NCBI RefSeq assembly: GCF_963676475.1
Contig: NZ_OY781107.1
Span: forward strand, 558,001-622,000
DNA length: 64,000 nt
From: an uncultured Celeribacter sp.
Lineage (GTDB): Bacteria > Pseudomonadota > Alphaproteobacteria > Rhodobacterales > Rhodobacteraceae
Direction of reading: 5' to 3'
Part shown: one piece after another, positions 17,952-26,689 of the stretch
How positions within the stretch are numbered: the first letter of the stretch is position 1
Layout of the letters: each line of letters opens with the position of its first letter
Notes under the pieces: generated by a model
Database searches by the model: none
The model's input: only the letters and a program-made list of their open reading frames with translations
What the model was told of the DNA's origin: nothing
Made by a program: the position numbers and the translations under genes

Positions 17952-18155
17952 TTAGTCTTCGAGGCTGCGCGCCTCTGAGACCAGCATGATCGGAATGCCG
18001 TTGCGGATCGGATAGGCGAGACCGGCGGTTTTCGAGATCAGTTCCTGCGCCTCGGCATCATAGGTCAGAACGCCATGGGTTTGCGGGCAGACGAGCGCCT
18101 CCAACATACGGCGATCAAAGGCCTGTTGCACTTGCGGGGTCGTGTCACTGCTCAT
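17952..18155 (-). CDS. Trm112 family protein
   Basis: A 67-residue protein of the Trm112/YcaR family: [18 protein letters not shown], then [18 protein letters not shown]. In eukaryotes and archaea Trm112 activates methyltransferases; the bacterial role is less clear. The zinc-binding cysteine pairs are mostly gone, leaving a single cysteine, as is frequent in short bacterial forms. The ATG at 18155 overlaps the stop of the LON-domain gene (TGATG), so the two are translationally coupled. Confidence 0.88.
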   Translation of the reverse strand: MSSDTTPQVQQAFDRRMLEALVCPQTHGVLTYDAEAQELISKTAGLAYPIRNGIPIMLVSEARSLED

Positions 18156-18801
18156 CACATCATATCCTCATCAGAGCCGCCATGCAGGGCGAATTCCATG
18201 AGGGTTACCAGAGTTTCACGCCGGATGGAAAGAGAGGGCGCCTCCAAAAGGGCCTGTTTGTCTTCGGGGCTGAAAGGGCAAAGCATGGAGAGCGAGTTGA
18301 TCAGCAATTCGTCCTCCGCCTGACGAGGCTGTCCCAATCGGTTTGCAGGTCTTCCTCGCAGAAATAACGTTTGAGAAGCGCCATGAAACCTGCGCGATCC
18401 AGGCGCGGATCAGCTTCCGCTGCGCCGAGGTCGTGGGAGAAGTCAGACCAATTGACCGAGAACTTGCGATAGGGACAAAAGCCGTTCACCTCTGAGATCA
18501 GGCGAAAGCGCGACACACCCGAGAGCGTGATCATGTAGCGCCCGTCTTCGGTCTCGGAAAAGGCGGTCAGACGCCCGGCGCACCCGATCTGGTTGAGCTT
18601 GCCCTCCCCTGCCCCGCTCACGCCTCCACTGCGCGGCTGCACCATGCCGATGAGACGTGCGGAGGTTTTCATGCAATCTTCGATCATCTGCAGATAGCGA
18701 GGCTCGAAAATATGCAGCGGCAACCGCGCCCGGGGCAGCAAAAGCGCGCCGGGCAGCGGGAAGACGGGGATCGTCTCAGGAAGGCTTGCAGCGGTCAACA
18801 T
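18155..18801 (-). pseudogene. LON peptidase substrate-binding domain protein, frameshifted
   Basis: The first frame, from ATG 18801, encodes 166 residues of a LON N-terminal domain protein (IPVFPLPGALLLPRARLPLH, IFEPRYLQMIEDCM, GRYMITLSGVSRFRL) and then, after TDWDSLV, runs into an unrelated tail and a stop at 18301. The expected continuation (RQAEDELLINSLSMLCPF, then EDKQALLEAPSLSIRRETL to EDMM) is present in another frame and ends at 18155. Restoring one base near 18333, for example CTCCGT for CTCGT, would give one open frame of about 215 residues, the normal length. It is either a recent pseudogene or a sequence error. Confidence 0.8.
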
Positions 18802-18827
18802 ACCCTATAGCTAGATCGCGCGGGCGA

Positions 18828-19730
18828 TCAGGCAAATAGCATAGATGACAATTTGCGCCGTCCCGTGAGGACGATCGGATCGTTGGGTTTGAGGCTGTCG
18901 AAGATTTTGAACAGCTGCTCCTTGATAGCGCCATCGTTCCACTCGCGGTCCTGTTTGAAGGCGGCCAGAAGGGTTTCGACGGCCTCTTCGACTTGACCGG
19001 CGGCGTGCTGGGCCACGGCGAGATCAAGACGGGCCTGCATATCGGTCGGGTCGGCTTCGACCTTGGCGGCGAGTTCTGCAACGGGGCCTGCGTTTTCCGC
19101 TTCGCGCGCAAGTGCGATCTGGGCGTGAACGCCTTCGATGGCCGCGTCCGTTGCAATCTCGGCAGGGGCGCCGTTGATCACGGCTTCGGCCTGATCGACA
19201 TCGCCTTTGGCAAGATGACATTTGGCGAGACCGGCGTAGGCGCTGGCGAGTTTGTCGTCCTCTTCGAGGATCGCGGCGTAGGTCTGGGCCGCGTCGTCGA
19301 TCTCACCGGCTTCGAACATCTCATCGGCGGCTTCGACAGCGTCATTCAGGCTTTCGTCCACATTGAGCGCCGCGACCTTGGTCACGAAGTCCTTGATCTG
19401 CGAGGGCGGCAGAGCACCTTGGAAGCCATCGACAGGCTGACCTTTGAAAAAGGCATAGACGGTCGGAATGGATTGCACGCGAAGCTGACCGGCGATGCCT
19501 TGGTTTTCGTCGACATTGACCTTGGCCATCTTGACGGCGCCACCGGCGGCCTCGACCTCGGCCTCCAGAGCCGGGCCCAATTGGCGACAGGGGCCACACC
19601 AAGGCGCCCAGAAATCGACGATCACCGGGGTTTCTTGCGAGGCTTCGATCACCTCCGCCATGAAATCGGCTTCTGAGACGTCTTTCACATATGCGCCATG
19701 TCCGGCGGCGCTGGCTTGTCCGAGATCCAT
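18828..19730 (-). CDS. thioredoxin-TPR co-chaperone (YbbN/CnoX-like)
   Basis: A 300-residue protein with an N-terminal thioredoxin domain (VIVDFWAPWCGPCRQLGPAL; active-site Cys45 and Cys48) and a C-terminal set of tetratricopeptide-like helices from about residue 120. This is the layout of YbbN/CnoX, which protects folding clients under oxidative (chlorine) stress and hands them to GroEL or DnaK. Unlike E. coli YbbN, it keeps the full CGPC motif, so it may be redox active. It lies immediately upstream of the LON-domain gene. Confidence 0.92.
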   Translation of the reverse strand: MDLGQASAAGHGAYVKDVSEADFMAEVIEASQETPVIVDFWAPWCGPCRQLGPALEAEVEAAGGAVKMAKVNVDENQGIAGQLRVQSIPTVYAFFKGQPVDGFQGALPPSQIKDFVTKVAALNVDESLNDAVEAADEMFEAGEIDDAAQTYAAILEEDDKLASAYAGLAKCHLAKGDVDQAEAVINGAPAEIATDAAIEGVHAQIALAREAENAGPVAELAAKVEADPTDMQARLDLAVAQHAAGQVEEAVETLLAAFKQDREWNDGAIKEQLFKIFDSLKPNDPIVLTGRRKLSSMLFA

Positions 19731-19799
19731 ATCGGTTCTCCTCTATCTGGTTGCTTGGCGCTTATATGCGCTTTTCGGCATGAATTTTAAAGATCGGCT

Positions 19800-20588
19800 T
19801 TAGAGATCGAAACTCGCAAAGACCGGTGCATGATCGGAGGGTTTTTCCCAGCCCCGCGCAGCCCGCAGCACGCGCGATCCATGGCCCGCATTGGAAATAT
19901 CCGGCGTGGCCCAAATGTGGTCGAGACGCCGTCCCTTGTCGGCGGCATCCCAATCCTTGGCGCGGTACGACCACCAGCTATAGAGCAGGCCCTCGGGGAT
20001 ATCCTGACGGGTGATGTCGACCCACTTCCCGGCGTCTTGGGTCTGGGCGAGGTGTTCCACCTCGATGGGGGTGTGCGACACGATCTTCAAAAGTTTCTTG
20101 TGATCCCAAACATCGTCCTCGCGCGGCGCGATGTTCAGGTCGCCGACGAGAATGGCTTTCTCCGGCGCGTCGGCATGAAAGGCATCGCGCATCTCGGTCA
20201 GGTAATCGAGCTTTTGCCCGAATTTCTCGTTTACCTCGCGATCCGGCACATCGCCGCCCGCAGGAACGTAGAAATTGTGGATCGTCACACCGTTTTCCAG
20301 CTTGCCCGCGATGTGACGTGCATGGCCCAAGGAGGCGTAATCTGCGGCCCCGGCTTCGACCATCGGGATCTTTGAGAGGATCGCGACGCCGTTGTAGCCC
20401 TTTTGCCCGCGCGCGACCATGTGGGTGTAGCCCAGCGCGCGAAAGCCCTCCATCGGGATTTTCTCGACCGGCGATTTGCACTCCTGAAGGCACAACACAT
20501 CGGGCGCTTCCTCTTCGAGAAGTTTGAGCACGATCGGCTCGCGCAAGCGCACGGAGTTGATGTTCCAGGTGGCAAGGGTAAAGGGCAT
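19800..20588 (-). CDS. xthA: exodeoxyribonuclease III
   Basis: A 262-residue enzyme of the ExoIII/AP endonuclease family. Visible active-site blocks are LATWNINSVRLREP (N-terminal Asn), VLCLQECKSPVEKIP (metal-binding Glu), LVGDLNIAPREDDVWD and the final SDHAPVFASF (His and Asp). It cuts at abasic sites and degrades 3' ends during base excision repair. The ATG at 20588 follows GAGGA at good spacing; the open frame reaches further upstream without family similarity. Confidence 0.95.
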   Translation of the reverse strand: MPFTLATWNINSVRLREPIVLKLLEEEAPDVLCLQECKSPVEKIPMEGFRALGYTHMVARGQKGYNGVAILSKIPMVEAGAADYASLGHARHIAGKLENGVTIHNFYVPAGGDVPDREVNEKFGQKLDYLTEMRDAFHADAPEKAILVGDLNIAPREDDVWDHKKLLKIVSHTPIEVEHLAQTQDAGKWVDITRQDIPEGLLYSWWSYRAKDWDAADKGRRLDHIWATPDISNAGHGSRVLRAARGWEKPSDHAPVFASFDL

Positions 20589-20834
20589 GGTCGGTCCTCG
20601 GATCAGATTTGCCCCGAACCCTACCCGCCTGCCGCCTATGACGCCAGCCGAAAGCCGCGCATAGCGCTCCCGACAAAACCGCAAAAATGCCCGGCAAAAA
20701 AATGCCCGGCACTGAGGCCGGGCGTAAGTCGAGGGACGAGGGACTGCACATCCTTGACCCGATGTGCGAGGGCTCTTCCTGTATGGAACTGACGCAGGCG
20801 CCAAAAGGTTCCTGCGCAAGTTCAGGTTTTCGGA
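20589..20834. other. intergenic region between response regulator and xthA
   Basis: About 246 bases with no supported gene. The part near 20681-20710 contains a direct repeat (AAAATGCCCGGCA twice), the second copy forming the stem of the response regulator terminator. The rest is probably the 3' untranslated region of the response regulator gene and the xthA promoter. Confidence 0.45.
20696..20723 (-). terminator. intrinsic terminator after the response regulator gene
   Basis: On the minus strand GCCCGGC pairs with GCCGGGC across a six-base loop (20723-20704), followed by A and seven T residues (20702-20696). It lies about 110 bases after the response regulator stop codon. Confidence 0.7.
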
Positions 20835-21521
20835 TCAGGAGGCGAGTCGATAGCCACCCGCCTCGGTCACCAAAAGGCGCGCGTTCGAGGGATCGGGTTC
20901 GATCTTTTGACGCAGGCGATAGATATGGGTCTCAAGCGTGTGGGTCGTCACACCGGCGTTGTAGCCCCAGACCTCATGCAGCAAAACATCGCGCGGCACG
21001 ACGCCTTCGGTGGCGCGGTAGAGGAATTTGAGAATGTTGGTCTCTTTTTCCGTGAGGCGGATTTTCTTGTCGTCTTCGGTGACAAGCATCTTCTGCGCCG
21101 GTTTGAACGTATAGGGCCCCAACTGGAAGACAGCAGCCTCCGATTGTTCATGAGTGCGAAGCTGGGCGCGGATGCGGGCCAGAAGCACCGGGAATTTGAA
21201 CGGTTTGGTCACGTAATCATTGGCGCCACTGTCGAGGCCAAGGATCGTATCCGCATCGGTGTCATGGCCGGTGAGCATCAGGATCGGCGCTTTCACCCCG
21301 GATTTGCGCATCCGTTTGCAAAGCTCGCGCCCATCCGTGTCCGGCAGGCCCACGTCGAGCATGATCAGGTCGTAATGACCCTCTTTGGTCTTCTCCATGC
21401 CGGTGGCGCCGCTGTCGGCTTCGAAGACATCGAAATCTTCGGTCATCACCAGTTGCTCGCTCAGCGCCTCGCGCAGATCGTCATCGTCATCCACGAGGAG
21501 AATTTTTTTGAGAGTGGCCAT
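20835..21521 (-). CDS. OmpR/PhoB-family response regulator
   Basis: A 228-residue two-component response regulator. The receiver has the acidic cluster at Asp11-15, the phosphoacceptor Asp56 (LIMLDVGLPDTDG) and Lys107 (NDYVTKPF). The DNA-binding half is a winged helix: IRLTEKETNILKFLYRAT, TLETHIYRLRQKIEPD and VTEAGGYRLAS. No histidine kinase is adjacent, so the partner is elsewhere. The ATG at 21521 has AGGAGGT seven bases upstream. It is divergent from ribA. Confidence 0.92.
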   Translation of the reverse strand: MATLKKILLVDDDDDLREALSEQLVMTEDFDVFEADSGATGMEKTKEGHYDLIMLDVGLPDTDGRELCKRMRKSGVKAPILMLTGHDTDADTILGLDSGANDYVTKPFKFPVLLARIRAQLRTHEQSEAAVFQLGPYTFKPAQKMLVTEDDKKIRLTEKETNILKFLYRATEGVVPRDVLLHEVWGYNAGVTTHTLETHIYRLRQKIEPDPSNARLLVTEAGGYRLAS

Positions 21522-21689
21522 CACAGAGACCTCCTTTAACTTTGCTTTGGTTGTGATCTGCGGTGAGCGGCGCCCCAAAACAAGATTTGCAACAAAGCCC
21601 TCACGCAAGCGTGTCAAATCGCGCGGAAATGTTTCACTTTATGTCAAAAATCGCTACAGGAGAGGCCTGATCACAGGACGGATATCGCC

Positions 21690-22778
21690 ATGAGCCTTGC
21701 GCCCAGCCTTTCAGAACTCATCGCTCGCGCCCGCGCTGACATGCGTATGGGCGTGCCGGTTGTGCTGCGCTCCGAGGCAGGGGCCGCACTTGCGATTGCG
21801 GCCGAAGACCTGTCTTCCGCGCGCTTGAATGACCTCCGCAAACTGGGTCAGGCCTATCTGGCGATCACCGCACGCCGGGCTGAGACGCTGTCGGCGCGCG
21901 CCTATGACAGCGATCTGGCCCGGCTGATCCTGCCGAAAGATGTCGATGTCACCTGGATCGAAGCCGTCGCAAACCCGGCGGACGATCTGACCCATCCGAT
22001 GAAAGGCCCGTTCCAATCCCTGCGCGGTGGCAATGCGCTTTGCGCCAAGGCCGCGATCGCTCTGGCGAAATCCGCGCGGCTTTTGCCCGCCACCGTGATG
22101 GTCGATCTGGACAACGCCTATGAGATTGCCGCCAGCCATGGCCTGACGATTTTGCCGGTCGAAACCGCCCTGCCGCTGATGGCCGATCTCGCGCCGCTGC
22201 ATGATATGGTCCACGCCCGCGTGCCCTTGCTGGCCGCCGAGACATCCCGCGTGCATGTGTTCCGTCCCGAGGATGGCGGCGAAGAGCATTATGTCGTCGA
22301 AGTCGGCCGCCCGGATCGCACGAAACCGGTTCTCGCCCGCTTGCATTCGGCCTGTTTCACCGGCGATATTTTCGGTTCGATGAAATGCGATTGCGGGCCG
22401 CAATTGAATGCCGCGTTGACGCAGATGGGCGAAGAAGGCGAAGGCATTCTGTTGTATCTCAACCAAGAGGGCCGCGGCATCGGCCACGCCAACAAGATGC
22501 GCGCCTACTCTTTGCAGGATCAGGGGTTTGATACGGTGGAGGCCAATCATCGCCTGGGCTTTGAGGATGACGAACGCGATTTCCGCATTGGCGCCGCGAT
22601 TCTCAAAGAGATGGGATTTGGCGCCGTACGGCTTTTGACCAACAATCCGAATAAGATCGCGCGCATGAAGGACCAAGGCATCGAGGTCACCGAACGCGTG
22701 CCGCTCAAGGTGGGCCAGAATCGCTATAACGAGGCCTACCTCGCCACCAAGGCGCGCAAATCCGGGCATCTGCTATGA
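21690..22778 (+). CDS. ribA: GTP cyclohydrolase II
   Basis: A 362-residue enzyme for the first step of riboflavin synthesis, opening GTP to the diaminopyrimidine. The zinc cysteines are in CFTGDIFGSMKCDCG and the catalytic region in LYLNQEGRGIGHANKMRAY, followed by RLLTNNPNKI. The N-terminal 150 or so residues are an extra domain often found in alphaproteobacterial RibA and lack the key residues of a RibB domain. No FMN riboswitch motif was seen upstream. The stop overlaps the next start by four bases. Confidence 0.93.
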   Translation: MSLAPSLSELIARARADMRMGVPVVLRSEAGAALAIAAEDLSSARLNDLRKLGQAYLAITARRAETLSARAYDSDLARLILPKDVDVTWIEAVANPADDLTHPMKGPFQSLRGGNALCAKAAIALAKSARLLPATVMVDLDNAYEIAASHGLTILPVETALPLMADLAPLHDMVHARVPLLAAETSRVHVFRPEDGGEEHYVVEVGRPDRTKPVLARLHSACFTGDIFGSMKCDCGPQLNAALTQMGEEGEGILLYLNQEGRGIGHANKMRAYSLQDQGFDTVEANHRLGFEDDERDFRIGAAILKEMGFGAVRLLTNNPNKIARMKDQGIEVTERVPLKVGQNRYNEAYLATKARKSGHLL

Positions 22779-23278
22779 GCGCCCCAATGTTCAAAGCCAC
22801 CGACATCGTTGTGACCCGCTGGGGGGCGCGTTTTTTGGGACGTCGCTTTCCCTGTTCCACAGGCAAGGGCGGCATCACTGACGACAAACGCGAAGGCGAT
22901 GGGGCCAGCCCGCGTGGCGCACATCACATGCCCGCGCTCTATTACAGGGCGGATCGCATTCCTGCGATAACTGGCGAGAAAATCCGAGTGGGCGATCTCT
23001 GGTGCGACGCGGGCGATCATCCCGCCTACAACCACCTCGTGCGCGCGCCGTTCAAAGCCAGCCATGAAAACATGCGCCGCGCCGACCGGCTTTATGATCT
23101 GGTGATCATCACCGATTGGAACTGGCCGGAGGCCGCGCCCGGCAAGGGCTCGGCCATTTTCGTGCATCGCTGGCGCAAGCCGCGGCATCCGACCGAAGGC
23201 TGCGTCGCCTTTCGCGCCGATCACCTGCGTTGGATCGCGGAACGCATCACGCCGGCGACGCGGTTGGTTGTTCGGTGA
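22775..23278 (+). CDS. L,D-transpeptidase family protein (YkuD-like)
   Basis: A 167-residue protein with the YkuD catalytic pattern: histidine in [19 protein letters not shown] and cysteine in PTEGCVAF near residue 147. These enzymes form 3-3 crosslinks or attach proteins to peptidoglycan. No clear signal peptide is seen, which is unusual for a periplasmic enzyme; short homologs of this type without signal peptides are common in Roseobacter-group genomes. The start overlaps the ribA stop (ATGA). Confidence 0.85.
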   Translation: MSAPMFKATDIVVTRWGARFLGRRFPCSTGKGGITDDKREGDGASPRGAHHMPALYYRADRIPAITGEKIRVGDLWCDAGDHPAYNHLVRAPFKASHENMRRADRLYDLVIITDWNWPEAAPGKGSAIFVHRWRKPRHPTEGCVAFRADHLRWIAERITPATRLVVR

Positions 23279-23282
23279 CACC

Positions 23283-23747
23283 ATGACACTCATTCGGCCC
23301 GCAAACCCAAACGACCCGGAAGTCCGTCGGATCATTGCCGCGCATGTCGCTTATGGCGACGCCCATTATCCTGTGGAGAGCAATCATCACATCCACCTGC
23401 AAGACTACGCCGACAGCGACGTTCTGCTGTTCGGTGCGTGGCATGAGGGTTCATGCGTCGGGATTGCAGGCCTCAAACCTCTCACAGAGCGCCATGGCGA
23501 ACTCAAATCCATGCATGTGCTCGAAAGCGCACGCGGGCTTGGCGTTGCAACACGTCTTATAGAATCCGTCATCCGGGAAGCACAAAAACGCGGCCTGGAG
23601 CGTTTATCCTTGGAAACCGGAAGCCGTGACGCCTCCGCTGCCGCCCGCACCCTCTATGAAAAATTCGATTTCGACTATTGCGCCCCCTTCTCGGACTACC
23701 GCGAAGATCCCGAGAGCGTCTTCATGACCAAACGCATCGCGCCTTAA
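23283..23747 (+). CDS. GNAT family N-acetyltransferase
   Basis: A 154-residue acetyltransferase with the acetyl-CoA loop in [20 protein letters not shown] and the later strand [20 protein letters not shown]. The pattern resembles enzymes that acetylate small amines or amino acids; the substrate is unknown. The ATG at 23283 is preferred over an in-frame TTG at 23268, which would overlap the upstream gene. It follows the transpeptidase by four bases, in the ribA operon. Confidence 0.88.
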   Translation: MTLIRPANPNDPEVRRIIAAHVAYGDAHYPVESNHHIHLQDYADSDVLLFGAWHEGSCVGIAGLKPLTERHGELKSMHVLESARGLGVATRLIESVIREAQKRGLERLSLETGSRDASAAARTLYEKFDFDYCAPFSDYREDPESVFMTKRIAP

Positions 23748-23765
23748 TCTCTGCGACCGCCCGCG

Positions 23766-24419
23766 TCAGGAATAATCCCGCGCGCCAAAGATCGCGGAGC
23801 CGACCCGGACATGGGTCGCACCCTGTGCGATTGCCGTTTCGAAATCGCCGGACATGCCCATGGACAGGCCCTCAAGCCCGTTGCGATGGGCGATCTTTTT
23901 CAACAGCGCGAAGTGCAAGGACGGCTCTTCTTCGGCGGGTGGGATGCACATTAAGCCCTCGATCACGAGGCCCAGATCCCGACATTCTTTGATAAACGCA
24001 TCGGCTTCCGCAGGCAGAACCCCCGCCTTTTGTGGCTCCTCGCCAGTGTTCACCTGAATGAACAGACGCGGGCAATGCCCCAGCTCTTCGGCCAGTCGCG
24101 CGATGGTTTTGGCAAGCTTCGGACGGTCCACGGTGTGAATCACATCGAACAATTCCATCGCCTGACGCGCCTTGTTGGTTTGCAAAGGCCCTATGAGATG
24201 CAGCTCCACACCGTCATACTGTTCTTTGAACGCAGGCCACTTCCCGGCGGCCTCCTGCACCTTGTTCTCGCCGAAAACCCTATGGCCCTCTGCAAGCACA
24301 GAGGCGACTCGCTCATTGGGCTGAACTTTGGACACAGCAATCAAAGTCACGCTCTCAGGCGCCCGCCCGACACGTTCCGCCTCGCTTGCAACCCGCGCTT
24401 TGATCTCCGCCAACCCCAT
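23766..24419 (-). CDS. YggS family PLP homeostasis protein
   Basis: A 217-residue PLP-binding protein of the YggS/PLPBP/PROSC family. The PLP lysine is Lys31 in LIAVSKVQPN; other conserved parts are FGENKVQEAAGKW, HLIGPLQTNKARQ and LSMGMSGDFETAIAQGATHVR. These proteins control the free PLP pool and affect amino-acid balance. It converges on the GNAT gene. Confidence 0.93.
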   Translation of the reverse strand: MGLAEIKARVASEAERVGRAPESVTLIAVSKVQPNERVASVLAEGHRVFGENKVQEAAGKWPAFKEQYDGVELHLIGPLQTNKARQAMELFDVIHTVDRPKLAKTIARLAEELGHCPRLFIQVNTGEEPQKAGVLPAEADAFIKECRDLGLVIEGLMCIPPAEEEPSLHFALLKKIAHRNGLEGLSMGMSGDFETAIAQGATHVRVGSAIFGARDYS

Positions 24420-24639
24420 ATCTGCCTCCTACGCCCTATAGGCCTACATTCCTTTGTTTTCTTAGAATGTAGTCGCGCTGCGCTGCAACAGGTGTGTGAC
24501 CAAGTTGCATCATTTTTCAGAGAGCTTTGTTCAGAAAAGCGCCTTTGCTTGACCCAAAGCCCACTTAAGCGCATTTCTCTCGCCATGTGTCGGGTTAGCC
24601 GGCATGCCTGATATTCATAAAATTCCACGAGGGAAAAAA
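24420..24639. other. divergent regulatory region between yggS-like gene and porin
   Basis: These 220 bases hold promoters in both directions. Two inverted repeats are visible: CTACATTC (24444-24451) with GAATGTAG (24465-24472), and TGCAAC (24484-24489) with GTTGCA (24504-24509). The segment from 24510 is more AT-rich and contains TTGAC at 24548, a possible -35 element for the porin. A long leader is expected for such a highly expressed gene. Confidence 0.5.
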
Positions 24640-25866
24640 ATGAAAAACATCCTTCTTTCTTCCGCAGCGATCGCCCTGCTTGCTGGCGCCGCTTCCGCTG
24701 AAGTGACCTGGTCCGGTGACGCAGAAATCGGCTACAACGACGACTTCGAAGGCGGCTTCTACTACGATGCCGGCCTCTATGTGAACCTCTCCCAAGAGCT
24801 GAACAACGGCTGGACCGCGTCCGCTCAACTCGACATCGACCTCGAGTCCGGCGATGACGACACCTTCTCCATGGGCACCGTTGACTCCTCTGACTGGGTT
24901 GTGTCCATCTCCAACGACATGTTCGGCCTGTCCTTCGGCGACGTTGACACCGCATACGCCTCCTTCACCGGCGTTGGCGCGCTCTACGACAACGATCTTT
25001 TCGCTCCGGCCGATGAGGCTTCTGACTACGAAGACTACATCGTTGACGACAACGACGCTTCTGCCGGCATCTTGCTGACCGCTGAATACGCTGGCCTCTC
25101 CGTCGCGGCATCCTCCATCCTCGTCGATGAAACCGATTTCTCCACGGCTTACGGCCCGGTTGGCGGCACCACTGGCGCAGGCGACAAAACCAACGGCGAG
25201 TTCAAATACTCCCAAGTTGCTCTGGGTTACGACTTCGGCATGTTCAACGCAGGCCTGCTCTACGCAGAAGACGTGTTGTTCGACACGACCGGCGTTGGAG
25301 GCTTTATTCCCGCCATCGGCGAACAAGACATGATCGTTGCGAACCTTGGCGCATCCTTCGGCGGCGCTGACTTCAACCTGTCCTACATGGATTACGATGC
25401 TGGCGTGACTGGTGTTGGCCTCGACGTGTCCTACCCGATCGGTCCTGTCGTCCTTGGCGCTTACTACGTCTCCTATGACTTCGATGGCGGTTCCTCGGAA
25501 GATGACGCATACGGCGTGTCCGTGGACTACTCCGACGGCCCGATCACCGTTGCCGCTTACTACGAAGAAGTCCTCGGCGAAGCTGAATACGCTGTTGAAG
25601 GCGCTTACGACTTCGGCTTCGGTCTGGTTGTGACCGCTGGTTACATCGACGGCGACGACGATGGTTCCACCGGTTCCTTCGGCGACGACGACGACTTCGC
25701 AACCTACATCGTTGCTGAATACGACCTCGGCGGCGGCGCATCCTTCCTCGCATCCTACGCTGATGCGAACTCGGTTGCTGCTGAAAACACCGATGACATC
25801 GACACCGGCATCGGCGGCTACGAGCTGCTCTCCGGCACCACGCTGGCTCTGTCCTTCGAATTCTAA
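24640..25866 (+). CDS. outer membrane porin
   Basis: A 408-residue precursor with signal peptide cut after residue 20 (AGAASA | EVTW). The mature protein is very acidic and made of alternating short strands, typical of a 16-stranded Rhodobacter-type porin, and ends in the sorting signal LSFEF with a C-terminal phenylalanine. It forms water-filled channels in the outer membrane. Codon use is strongly biased (nearly uniform GAC, TCC, GGC), pointing to very high expression. The ATG at 24640 follows GAGGGA. Confidence 0.93.
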   Translation: MKNILLSSAAIALLAGAASAEVTWSGDAEIGYNDDFEGGFYYDAGLYVNLSQELNNGWTASAQLDIDLESGDDDTFSMGTVDSSDWVVSISNDMFGLSFGDVDTAYASFTGVGALYDNDLFAPADEASDYEDYIVDDNDASAGILLTAEYAGLSVAASSILVDETDFSTAYGPVGGTTGAGDKTNGEFKYSQVALGYDFGMFNAGLLYAEDVLFDTTGVGGFIPAIGEQDMIVANLGASFGGADFNLSYMDYDAGVTGVGLDVSYPIGPVVLGAYYVSYDFDGGSSEDDAYGVSVDYSDGPITVAAYYEEVLGEAEYAVEGAYDFGFGLVVTAGYIDGDDDGSTGSFGDDDDFATYIVAEYDLGGGASFLASYADANSVAAENTDDIDTGIGGYELLSGTTLALSFEF

Positions 25867-25890
25867 TTCCTGACGGAATTGAAATTCTTG

Positions 25891-25922
25891 AGGGCCGCTC
25901 TTCGGAGCGGCCCTTTCCTTTT
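25891..25922 (+). terminator. intrinsic terminator after porin
   Basis: GGGCCGCTC (25892-25900) and GAGCGGCCC (25905-25913) form a perfect 9-bp stem capped by a TTCG tetraloop and followed by TTTCCTTTT. It begins 25 bases after the porin stop codon. Confidence 0.93.
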
Positions 25923-26015
25923 GCGCCACTCCTTTTTCAATCGCACGCTTTGGGGCCTTGTCCCTTTCACGCCTGAACGATACGGTTGCCGCGATATCTT
26001 GTAAGGGAGCCGTAG

Positions 26016-26591
26016 ATGTTTCGCCCATCCTTTCTGACCACCGCCCTGATCGCGACCCTTTCGCTGGCGGGCTGTGGCGCGTTTGACAGTGTCGGCTCTC
26101 TCGGAGATAGCATGGGCTCCCTGCCCTTCTCTGGCGGCAAGAAAGAGACCGTTGTCACGACCGAAGGCGGAGCACCCCAAACCCAGACCGTGGACACGCG
26201 TTCGACCGGTCAGGTTGTCGAAATTCCCAACGGCGAAACCATCGTGATCGAACAGCCGAAACGCCGCACCATCTTTGGTGGCGGGCGTGGTTCTGTGTCC
26301 GACAACGTGCAAGTCAACAAATACATCTGGAACGCAGCGCTTGACGTGTTGTCCTTCCTGCCCGTGCAAGAGGCCGATCCCTTCACCGGCGTGATCCTCA
26401 CCGGCTACGGCACCCCGCCGGGCGGCGGTCGTGCCTATCGGGCTGTGATCAACGTCACCGATCCGGCGCTGGATGCGCGCACTCTGAACGTCTCGCTCTA
26501 CACCCGCGGCGGTGCGGTGAGCCAGGAAACGATACAAGCCGTGGAAGATGCCATTTTGACCCGCGCCCGCCAGCTTCGTTCAGGAAACTGA
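26016..26591 (+). CDS. DUF3576 domain-containing lipoprotein
   Basis: A 191-residue putative lipoprotein with lipobox LSLAGC (Cys20), a low-complexity segment to residue 90, and the conserved DUF3576 core ([20 protein letters not shown], then [13 protein letters not shown] and [10 protein letters not shown]). It is conserved directly upstream of leuS in many alphaproteobacteria. Its role is unknown; the context with lptE suggests envelope assembly. Confidence 0.85.
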   Translation: MFRPSFLTTALIATLSLAGCGAFDSVGSLGDSMGSLPFSGGKKETVVTTEGGAPQTQTVDTRSTGQVVEIPNGETIVIEQPKRRTIFGGGRGSVSDNVQVNKYIWNAALDVLSFLPVQEADPFTGVILTGYGTPPGGGRAYRAVINVTDPALDARTLNVSLYTRGGAVSQETIQAVEDAILTRARQLRSGN

Positions 26592-26689
26592 GGCGCGCAA
26601 CACAAGGCCTCTGGACCCCGGAGAGCCAAGGATTTATGACCACGCCGGGCCCACTTGCCCGGCGTTTGTCTGAGATTGAGGATGTGAAC

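Noticed and set aside
21522..21689. Possible FMN riboswitch upstream of ribA
   Set aside because: None of the conserved FMN-element core sequence was found in the leader.
26636..26689. Upstream ATG as the start of leuS
   Set aside because: The 18 extra residues lack similarity to LeuS, and the ATG at 26690 gives the conserved N-terminus.
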